From positions 1 through 64,000 of the forward strand of contig REEL01000118.1 in the NCBI GenBank assembly GCA_007695095.1: a DNA stretch of 64,000 bases, given 5' to 3'. The first letter of the stretch is position 1; every line of letters begins with the position of its first letter. A program made the position numbers and the translations under genes. This document shows, in pieces, positions 34,103-39,846 of the stretch. The stretch is from Chitinophagaceae bacterium (GTDB lineage Bacteria; Bacteroidota; Bacteroidia; Chitinophagales; REEL01). The notes under the pieces were generated by a model, which searched no databases, was not told the origin of the DNA, and worked only from the letters and a program-made list of their open reading frames with translations.

Positions 34103-34990
34103 TTATTCCGTAAAATTAAATTTATTTAACAAAGTGATTTTGGAATTAGGGTCTCGTCCTCCTATTGATCTTACATTGTATTCACCTTCAACATTTATTA
34201 TTTCATAACCGGAAAATATAATGGAATCAATATCGAAGTTTAAAAAATACGCATCTTCTAACACAAGTAATAACCTGCCAAACTGATTACCGGAATGCTT
34301 TTTATCCAACACTTGATTTTCAATTAAATTTAAGTAATCATAAATATTATTCTCAGCACCAAAATTGAATATCATATTTTCTGAGGGGTCGGGTAAAAAA
34401 AGTATTTCTCTTGTGTAAAACAAGCTATCATTATAATGGAATTTAGCATTTATTTTATAAGCTATATGACTAATTGAATCGCCAATTTTATTTAAACTTC
34501 TTTCATCAGGAATTTTTCTTGATGTTTGAATTGTATCAAATTTCACGATTAAATTTTCAGTATCATCAGATGGAACATTGAATAAATCAAACTCTTGTAA
34601 AAAGTCATCCAGATTATAAATTTGCTTGTAGTTCCATTGAAATCTATGACTATTCTGTTTATAGGTTAAGGTGCCTATTCTTTCATTTTTCAAATAAGTA
34701 ATCACAAACACTTTTTCTTGTATAATGACGATATAATCTAATATTGCTTCGTTATTTCCACTTTCATATAAATTCCAATAACAAATTTTAATTCCATTTA
34801 ACCTTTTCCCTTTTAGAATTAATGCATAATGACCATTAGTAGAAAAGCGTGCAGAATCAAATGATAAAATTGCTGTATCATTAGCATCTTCAAATAGATA
34901 ATTATCTGGTGACAATTGGATTAATTGACACAAAGAGGTGTTCGACATTAAGAAAAACAATATCGTTAGGGTAGCAAAAAGTTTTTTCAT
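34103..34990 (-). CDS. Secreted protein of unknown function
   Basis: I do not recognise this 295-residue protein. A signal peptide is clear (MKKLFATLTILFFLMSNTSL, cleavage near SLC-Q). The rest is rich in aromatic, Asn and Asp residues with alternating beta-type segments (YALILKGKRLNGIKICYWNLY; VFVITYLKNERIGTLTY). This suggests an exported beta-rich protein, periplasmic or surface-exposed. The Cys at the signal end is not in a good lipobox. It stands between the PIN module and the broken ParE module. Confidence 0.65.
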   Translation of the reverse strand: MKKLFATLTILFFLMSNTSLCQLIQLSPDNYLFEDANDTAILSFDSARFSTNGHYALILKGKRLNGIKICYWNLYESGNNEAILDYIVIIQEKVFVITYLKNERIGTLTYKQNSHRFQWNYKQIYNLDDFLQEFDLFNVPSDDTENLIVKFDTIQTSRKIPDERSLNKIGDSISHIAYKINAKFHYNDSLFYTREILFLPDPSENMIFNFGAENNIYDYLNLIENQVLDKKHSGNQFGRLLLVLEDAYFLNFDIDSIIFSGYEIINVEGEYNVRSIGGRDPNSKITLLNKFNFTE

Positions 34991-35020
34991 ATCTATTTTT
35001 GGCTGTCTTAGTTTTTTAAT

Positions 35021-35308
35021 CTATCTTTTTTCTCGTGAACTGATTAAATTAAGTACTTGTATTTGTTTTTTTCGCACTTTAATTTGGTAAGTAATAACTG
35101 TATATCTATTTATCGGCCCTCGTCGGATGTTCTTGAACTGCTTACTTGCTTTTAATAATTCAGGGTGATGTTTTAGGTGTTCAAAAAATTCAGTTAGCTC
35201 TGATTGAAAAGTGGCAATTTCTTAATCTGTCCAGTTTTTTTCAAGATATTCGATGATACGGCTATAACCTTTAGCTGCCCTAATGGTCCATACTATTTCG
35301 AAAGCCAT
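35021..35308 (-). pseudogene. ParE/RelE-family toxin gene with an internal stop
   Basis: Reading from ATG 35308 gives MAFEIVWTIRAAKGYSRII, then IEYLEKNWTD and a TAA stop at codon 29 (35222-35224). In the same frame it continues EIATFQSELTEFFEHLKHHPELLKAS... to a TAG at 35021, 95 codons in all. The profile (N-terminal strand, helical pair, RRGPINRYTVITYQI and LNLISSREKR end) is that of a RelE/ParE toxin. A single base change would create the TAA. The gene overlaps the end of its antitoxin by 16 nt, so this is a toxin-antitoxin pair with the toxin switched off. Confidence 0.8.
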
Positions 35309-35526
35309 TTTTTCGGATTTTTCATTACCTCATCATGAGGAATCACCTCACCACGATTGGCTTCTTCTATGCTTTCTTTAATTTCTGACCGTTCTTCATC
35401 GCTTATTTCTTCCCACCAATCAGGTTGATGCTTCTCCAGTAAAATTTTAATCGCCCTGAGAACTGTCAGGCTTTCTTCCTTGTCTATCAGAGACTTTAAG
35501 TCTTTTTTGAGATCGTAAACAGGCAT
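35293..35526 (-). CDS. Antitoxin of a ParE/RelE-type module (toxin inactivated)
   Basis: From ATG 35526 this is a 77-residue protein (an upstream ATG at 35550 adds eight residues). It begins MPVYDLKKDLKSLIDKEESL and ends with a motif shared by many such antitoxins: SDEERSEIKESIEEANRGEVIPHDEVM. The C-terminal acidic helices would bind the toxin. Its toxin partner, overlapping by 16 nt, carries an in-frame stop, so the antitoxin may persist alone. Confidence 0.78.
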   Translation of the reverse strand: MPVYDLKKDLKSLIDKEESLTVLRAIKILLEKHQPDWWEEISDEERSEIKESIEEANRGEVIPHDEVMKNPKKWLSK

Positions 35527-35749
35527 GATTTTAAATCTTTTATGTAGCAAATTAACGGCTTAAGTAATAATAAGGTTTCCAATTAAAAAACTAAAATAAA
35601 TAAAGAAGCAATTTTTTGTTCAAAATTTTCAGAGTTTTTGGTTTTTTCACCAACATCCGGTTTGTTGTAAATCGGTTTGATAAAATATGTAGTTACAAGC
35701 TCTAATAGCAGCTGTCTGTTATACGTAGAAAACTATATTAAACACTTCT

Positions 35750-35944
35750 TTATTTTCGCATTTGCCATTTTTGAGGATTAATGGATGTATGAAAGACTGC
35801 GGTTATGATAATTTAATTTTTCTTTTGATTAATAAAGTAATGAATCATAAATGGGAAATTATTTAGCGGAATCGTTCTTACATTTTGATAGCGAATACTA
35901 CACACTTCAGGATTAGATTTTATCTAAACTGTTTTTTCTCGTAT
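35750..35944 (-). pseudogene. C-terminal remnant of a ParE/RelE toxin
   Basis: Downstream of the antitoxin-like gene at 35950-36180 the minus strand can be read as NPEVCSIRYQNVRTIPL, then NNFPFMIHYFI and, after a TAA codon, IIITAVFHTSINPQKWQMRK. This is the recognisable C-terminal half of a ParE-type toxin (RYKNVR...FPYMIHF...AVFHTSRNP pattern). The first about 60 residues are absent and two stop codons interrupt the frame. It is a dead toxin gene next to its former antitoxin. Confidence 0.75.
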
Positions 35945-35949
35945 AACTT

Positions 35950-36180
35950 TTAAAAATCTCTTTCAATATCATTCATTGCTTCATCAAAGTCCTCTGCATT
36001 ATCCGGGTTTTGCTTGTATTCAGCTATTCTTTCACGGACTTCATTCTTTTGCCAATCCGGCACTTCTTTTTCCTCTGCTTCTATGCCTTTGAACTTTGTT
36101 TTTAGTTTATTCCACTCCTCAATTGGAATAAAAACTCCTGTTGTAACGCCTTTACTGTCTGAAATGTACTGTACATGCAT
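35950..36180 (-). CDS. Antitoxin-like protein, orphaned
   Basis: This 76-residue protein starts MHVQYISDSKGVTTGVFIPI with an IEEWNKLKTK helix, a bacteroidete antitoxin pattern resembling Phd-like N-termini. It continues with an acidic C-terminal part (AEYKQNPDNAEDFDEAMNDI). The neighbouring toxin is only a remnant. The gene itself looks intact, so it may still be expressed as an orphan antitoxin, or may simply be decaying. Confidence 0.7.
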   Translation of the reverse strand: MHVQYISDSKGVTTGVFIPIEEWNKLKTKFKGIEAEEKEVPDWQKNEVRERIAEYKQNPDNAEDFDEAMNDIERDF

Positions 36181-36407
36181 AATGAAAGTTTTTATTCTAA
36201 ACGATAACCAAAGTTAACTAATTTCACCTTTAAGTAAAAAGTTGAAAAAAACTAAAGCAAATGAAGTATGCTTACTAATAAAACGCAATGATTATCCCCA
36301 CGGAGTTTGGTATTATTTCACTAACAACCAAAACTATTTAAGAATATACATAATTTCTTTTCAGATGACTGACAGGGATGAAAATGGAAGCTTTGTATAT
36401 TTTCACC

Positions 36408-36436
36408 GCTCTTTCAGATTTGTAATCCGAAAGTGT
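36408..36436 (+). repeat. 29-bp direct repeat, copy 1
   Basis: It starts GCTCTTTCAGATTTGTAATC and ends CGAAAGTGT, and matches 27 of 29 positions with 36655-36683 in the same orientation. Confidence 0.85.
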
Positions 36437-36587
36437 GTCCTTACATTCGCTGGTATACTGCGAGTGAATACGCTGATTATGCTCCGGGAATAAATAGTTC
36501 CGACACTAAAATTGCAAAAAAATTCTTCTATGTTTTCAAAAGCAACTAAATTCTACTGTTAATTTACATGTGCTTTATCATTCTATG

Positions 36588-36639
36588 TATTGTTCTAATG
36601 TAGAGACGCGATTAATCGCGTCTCTACATTAGAACAATA
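36588..36639. repeat. 52-bp perfect palindrome containing the 28-bp repeat core
   Basis: The left arm TATTGTTCTAATGTAGAGAC continues to GCGATT at 36613 and is followed directly by its exact reverse complement to 36639. The central 28 bp equal the palindromes at 21131 and 22333. The outer 12 bp on each side extend the symmetry. It should extrude as a cruciform or fold into a long RNA hairpin. Confidence 0.95.
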
Positions 36640-36654
36640 ATCTTCCCTTAACCA

Positions 36655-36683
36655 GCTCTTTCAAATTTGCAATCCGAAAGTGT
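36655..36683 (+). repeat. 29-bp direct repeat, copy 2
   Basis: It starts GCTCTTTCAAATTTGCAATC and ends CGAAAGTGT. It has two mismatches to the copy at 36408. The 52-bp palindrome lies between the copies. Confidence 0.85.
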
Positions 36684-36780
36684 AATCCGGGATTACAAGC
36701 AAATTGCAAAAATAAAAACCGCATCAGAAAAAGTTAGTCTGAAAAAAACACATAAACGGTTCAATTAGGTTGTCTTGTCC

Positions 36781-36801
36781 GTGAGGGCAATAAGGACAGG
36801 G
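36781..36801 (+). repeat. 21-bp direct repeat left of the hydrolase gene
   Basis: It starts GTGAGGG and ends TAAGGACAGGG. It matches 19 of 21 positions with 37584-37604. The pair brackets the gene at 36807-37406. Confidence 0.7.
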
Positions 36802-36806
36802 GCCAA

Positions 36807-37406
36807 CTATAGCGGAGAAATCTTTCGGGCAAAATCGGAGATGTGTTTCCAAACAATGTCAGGTTGGGGCTGAAAGATATCATGTCCTGCATTTGGTATA
36901 ATCCTGCAGTCTGCTCGAAGTCTTTTAGGAAGTTGTTCAAAGCTAAACCTGGATTTTTCACCTTTTAAGATCATAATTGGGCAGTGTAGCGAAAGTAAAA
37001 TCTCTGTAAAGTCGATTTCTTTGGAGTCTCTTGCTAGTCCTTTAATAACAGTATTGTCCACTGATTTCTGCTCAATTTGCATCATCTGATCAACCCACCG
37101 GGTGGTCAGTTTCTGATATCTTGGCACATAATCGCCAAACACAAGACCGATAATGTTTTTGGGATTCTGAAAAGCTAAATATGTGGCAAATGTAGCGCCC
37201 ATTGAATCACCAAAAGCGATATACCTATTTGACCTGTTTAGCTGCTTTTCCAAATAATCATATTGGTCATCAAAAGTTAGTTTCTGATCCAATGCAGGAT
37301 TATTATCTCTAAGTAACTGATTAAAGCCCACAATTTCAAGGTCAGAAGGAGCTGTGGCTAATTCTACTGAATTGATAAAACCTGGAATAAAAATAAATTT
37401 GACCAT
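36807..37406 (-). CDS. Alpha/beta hydrolase
   Basis: This 199-residue cytosolic protein has the alpha/beta hydrolase fold. The first strand with the oxyanion region is FIFIPGF near 4-10. The nucleophile elbow is GDSMG near 67-71 (Ser69). A late Asp-region strand is CPIMILKGEKSRF, and the catalytic His lies in IPNAGHDIF near 176-184. It resembles small esterase or lipase-type hydrolases. The substrate is unknown. It is a lone gene bracketed by a pair of 21-bp repeats, a sign of acquisition. Confidence 0.83.
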   Translation of the reverse strand: MVKFIFIPGFINSVELATAPSDLEIVGFNQLLRDNNPALDQKLTFDDQYDYLEKQLNRSNRYIAFGDSMGATFATYLAFQNPKNIIGLVFGDYVPRYQKLTTRWVDQMMQIEQKSVDNTVIKGLARDSKEIDFTEILLSLHCPIMILKGEKSRFSFEQLPKRLRADCRIIPNAGHDIFQPQPDIVWKHISDFARKISPL

Positions 37407-37583
37407 GGTTTACTTACGATTAAAAATAGGGAATTAGAAAAATTCATCAATCTTTTCTAAGAATTATACACACCAAATATAGTTTTTTTTACAAATCATC
37501 GAAAGGGCATTTAATGTGGTTGGTGATATCGTTAAACAGGGTGTAAAATTGATTAATGTAAATTGCTTGTTAAGTTTGTCTGA

Positions 37584-37604
37584 GTGAGGGAACTAAGGAC
37601 AGGG
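37584..37604 (+). repeat. 21-bp direct repeat right of the hydrolase gene
   Basis: It starts GTGAGGG and ends TAAGGACAGGG. It matches 19 of 21 positions with 36781-36801. Otherwise the 297 nt between the hydrolase start and the DUF1428 gene hold no gene. Confidence 0.7.
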
Positions 37605-37703
37605 TGAGATACAAAGGTAAAAATGCTAAAAATTTACGCTCGTTTTCAAGGTGAAAGTAAAAATTACTCTCGTTCAGTTTTGAGAACCGTTATAATTTAT
37701 AGT

Positions 37704-38096
37704 CTATCCGGATTCAGTTGTATTCGACTGAACAAGCGCTTGGAATCCTCCATAAACCATTCTTTCGGCATCAAAAATTAATCTTTTGGGATGGGTTAAG
37801 GGGGTGATTAATTCTGCCATTCTTGAATCAGTGGAAACTTGCTTATTTGCGGAATCACGAATCTCTTTAGAAGGGAAAACAACCCAACCAAAAATAATTA
37901 CTTCATCTTCTTTCAAATCTACCACATCAATGAAAGAACGAGTACCTTCCAATTTCAAATCTTCTCCGACATACTCAAAATATGCAAGTGCTCCATATTC
38001 TTTCCAAATTTCAGCTACTTTTTCTGCCACACTCTTGTATTCATTCAGGTGAATTCGTGGAATTGGAAATACAAATCCGTCTATGTAATTTGCCAT
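37704..38096 (-). CDS. DUF1428 (YbaA-like) family protein
   Basis: From ATG 38096 this is a 130-residue protein (an upstream ATG at 38117 adds seven residues). The start MANYIDGFVFPIPRIHLNEY, the middle segments YVGEDLKLEGTRSFIDVV and IIFGWVVFPSKEIRDSANKQ, and the ending ERMVYGGFQALV match the DUF1428 family, small ferredoxin-fold proteins related to dimeric alpha-beta barrels. The function is unknown. It follows a truncated Fic gene, probably marking an old recombination junction. Confidence 0.87.
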   Translation of the reverse strand: MANYIDGFVFPIPRIHLNEYKSVAEKVAEIWKEYGALAYFEYVGEDLKLEGTRSFIDVVDLKEDEVIIFGWVVFPSKEIRDSANKQVSTDSRMAELITPLTHPKRLIFDAERMVYGGFQALVQSNTTESG

Positions 38097-38131
38097 ATCA
38101 TTAATTATTTTATTCAATTCTTTATTAGTTT

Positions 38132-38332
38132 TCAGCTGTTGGCTGCCGGCGTTAATTCATCAAGAGTTAAAGTATCGAGTAGAGCTACATTTCTCAGGTC
38201 GAATCCTAATGATTCCATCTTTCCAAAAAGTCTTCCCTGTAGATTTCTCGCCTCGCTTAATAAATTAATTATTTCATCACTTTCCCATGTGAAATTAGGC
38301 CAGTTGTCATTTTGGTGAATAAATGTTTTCAT
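38132..38332 (-). pseudogene. Fic-family protein, N-terminal (DUF4172) fragment only
   Basis: From ATG 38332 the frame gives 66 residues beginning MKTFIHQNDNWPNFTWESDE and continuing with an LLSEARNLQGRLFGKMESLGF segment and DTLTLDEL. This is the opening DUF4172 domain of Fic proteins, normally followed by about 300 more residues including the HPFxxGNGR AMPylation motif. Here the frame stops after TPAANS, and a DUF1428 gene occupies the next bases. It is a truncated remnant, although the fragment could still be translated. Confidence 0.78.
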
Positions 38333-38565
38333 TTGTTGCGTTATTTGCATCAAACATTACAAATATTCGCCGCATTAAATAGTAATCGATGCAAATTAAG
38401 CAACGTTTAGGCAGATTATTCGTTTCAAATTCTTTTCTTTGCTTGCAGACAACTCATTTATAATAACCTATTCCTACGAGTTATGCTTTACAATCCGGTA
38501 TAATTTCTTGCTATGGAATAACTATAATCTTCAGGATTGTCAACAAGCTTACCAATTACCCAAGA

Positions 38566-38586
38566 CCGTAGTTAAAAAAACTACGG
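38566..38586. other. Short perfect hairpin
   Basis: CCGTAGTT and AACTACGG pair over 8 bp around a five-A loop. It lies in the 300-nt gap between the Fic fragment and the next gene, with no T-run directly after it, so a terminator role is doubtful. The rest of 38354-38630 shows no gene. Confidence 0.5.
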
Positions 38587-38630
38587 ACAGCTACTATCTT
38601 TTGAAATTATACTATGAATAGCGGGGTGTT

Positions 38631-39113
38631 TTATTGATTATTTAATAGTTCTACTTGTTGTTGTAGCTTTTCCAATTTTAGTTCTAATTCTATTTGTTGT
38701 GATTGGTATTGATTTATTTCGGATGTGTTTTTAACACATGAATATATGGAAATTATTAAAAGTACAATTATTGAAACTGTCTTAACCCTATCATAGACCC
38801 ATGCTATACCTTCGTTCTCTCCCTTTGTTAGATACTTTTCATCAAAGTATGCAATTCGGCCAGTTGATAAGATATAGAAATGGGAATCCTTATCTTTTTC
38901 ATTGCATCCTATTTCCTTTATGTCAGTTAAGTATTCTAAGTTTTGCCAAACACGTTCATTTGAATGTGGTCTTAATTCTTGAAAGAGTTCATTTGTATGT
39001 ATGTAAGTATCTTTTGGTAATTGCGGATTACTTGGTAAAGAATCTAATTTATCACTCAGCAGCTTTAAAATATTATGTCTTATGATGTACTTTTTATTAA
39101 TAAGAAATTTCAT
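38631..39113 (-). CDS. Small membrane protein with cytosolic winged-helix-like domain and coiled coil
   Basis: I do not recognise this 160-residue protein. Residues 1-100 are soluble, with helices and a beta hairpin (HFYILSTGRIAYFDEKYLTK) that resemble a winged-helix fold. One membrane helix follows (about 111-127, VSIIVLLIISIYSCV). The end is a heptad-type coiled coil (QSQQIELELKLEKLQQQVEL). This soluble domain-helix-coil layout could form oligomers at the membrane. It lies in the accessory island and could be a sensor or effector, but no function can be claimed. Confidence 0.6.
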   Translation of the reverse strand: MKFLINKKYIIRHNILKLLSDKLDSLPSNPQLPKDTYIHTNELFQELRPHSNERVWQNLEYLTDIKEIGCNEKDKDSHFYILSTGRIAYFDEKYLTKGENEGIAWVYDRVKTVSIIVLLIISIYSCVKNTSEINQYQSQQIELELKLEKLQQQVELLNNQ

Positions 39114-39302
39114 CCGGTTGGTTTTTCAATTTTTGACAATTATTTCACACCCCCCCACAAATAACTATCTACAGTCGACAACTTTCTATGGCAAAGGTTA
39201 ATTTTTATTTTCAAAAATATTAAACAATTTTGTATTGTTTAATCAAATTAGGGAAATATACGGCGTCTGCAATTATCATTATTTGGTGGTTTTTGATAGA
39301 AA

Positions 39303-39320
39303 TTGTACCCTATTTGTACC
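39303..39320. repeat. Phased pair of TTGTACC heptamers
   Basis: TTGTACC occurs at 39303-39309 and 39314-39320, 11 bp apart. This is the same heptamer and spacing as the direct pair at 909-926 near the integrase, in inverse orientation. It lies in the gap 39114-39397, which otherwise shows no gene. Confidence 0.55.
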
Positions 39321-39335
39321 GTTTATTGATAATCT

Positions 39336-39360
39336 GTAGAGACGCGATTTATCGCGTCTA
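39336..39360. repeat. Degenerate copy of the 28-bp palindrome
   Basis: GTAGAGACGCGATTTATCGC then GTCTA: one central base and the right end differ from the perfect copies. It lies about 40 nt upstream of the broken membrane-protein gene. Confidence 0.85.
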
Positions 39361-39397
39361 AATAATCAAAACAAGACAAAACAAATAATTTTCAGGA

Positions 39398-39763
39398 GTG
39401 AATAATTTTTTTGGAGTCTTATTTCTTTTAACCGGTATTTTTGCTATTGTCGGTGGATTATACACCTGGGGGGAGGGTTCTATCTTTTCTCAGACTGATT
39501 TGCTAAAAGTTTTGATACCCCGGGCTGATATTGTAATTACAGGACCAATATAACTAATTAGTGGTATTGTGAAAAAAATGTATTGGGAAAAAATTTTCGG
39601 ATTGATTACAAGCGGAATGTATCTTTTAGGTTCTGTCCTCGTTTTTATTATTATTCTTTGGAATAAGGATTTTTCGGTTTTGTTAATTGTTACTTCCGTT
39701 ACCGGTTTCTTGATTGGATTGGGGTATATTTTTGTTTTTTTGAAAAATAGAGACACAAAATAA
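39398..39763 (+). pseudogene. Small membrane protein gene interrupted by a stop codon
   Basis: From GTG 39398 the frame runs NNFFGVLFLLTGIFAIVGGL to a TAA at 39551-39553, then continues in frame through LISGIVKKMYWEKIFGLITS and two further membrane helices to TAA at 39763, about 121 codons in all. Both parts are strongly hydrophobic (three or four helices), so one ancestral integral membrane protein seems likely. The second part alone (from ATG 39569, 64 residues) could still be translated. It is bracketed by two degenerate copies of the palindromic repeat. The family is unknown. Confidence 0.55.
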
Positions 39764-39814
39764 AGACATAAAATAAATACATAAAATAGATACATAAAAT
39801 AAAGACGCAAATCA
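39750..39814. repeat. 13-bp tandem repeat, about five units
   Basis: Units such as AAGACATAAAATA and AATACATAAAATA repeat with period 13 from 39750 to 39814, with one or two changes per unit. The last unit (AAGACGCAAATCA) merges into the degenerate palindrome. The array overlaps the end of the broken membrane-protein gene. Confidence 0.8.
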
Positions 39815-39824
39815 TTGCGTCTCT
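39803..39824 (-). terminator. Degenerate palindrome acting as a likely uvrA terminator
   Basis: On the minus strand AGACGCA-ATGATT-TGCGTCT forms a 7-bp stem followed by TTTATTTTAT. It lies just past the uvrA stop at 39847. It is also the most degraded member of the GAGACGCG palindrome family. Confidence 0.55.
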
Positions 39825-39846
39825 ACAGGGTTACATTAAAATATCC

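Larger units (their letters stand above)
36181..36806. other. Gene-free stretch with direct repeats and a long palindrome
   Basis: No convincing gene is seen in these 626 nt. An 83-codon open frame at 36242-36493 has no recognisable features and ends in repeat sequence. The stretch contains two near-identical 29-bp repeats, a 52-bp perfect palindrome between them, and the first copy of a 21-bp repeat flanking the next gene. Confidence 0.65.

Noticed and set aside
36242-36493. 83-codon open frame on the plus strand of the accessory island
   Set aside because: It has no family resemblance and no ribosome-binding or promoter context, and its end lies within a 29-bp dispersed repeat.
38439-38621. 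60-codon open frame on the plus strand
   Set aside because: It crosses a hairpin, has no recognisable features and is short enough to occur by chance in AT-rich DNA.
21131-39824. Palindromic GAGACGCG repeats as a CRISPR array
   Set aside because: The copies are kilobases apart with genes between them, no regular spacers exist and no cas gene is present.
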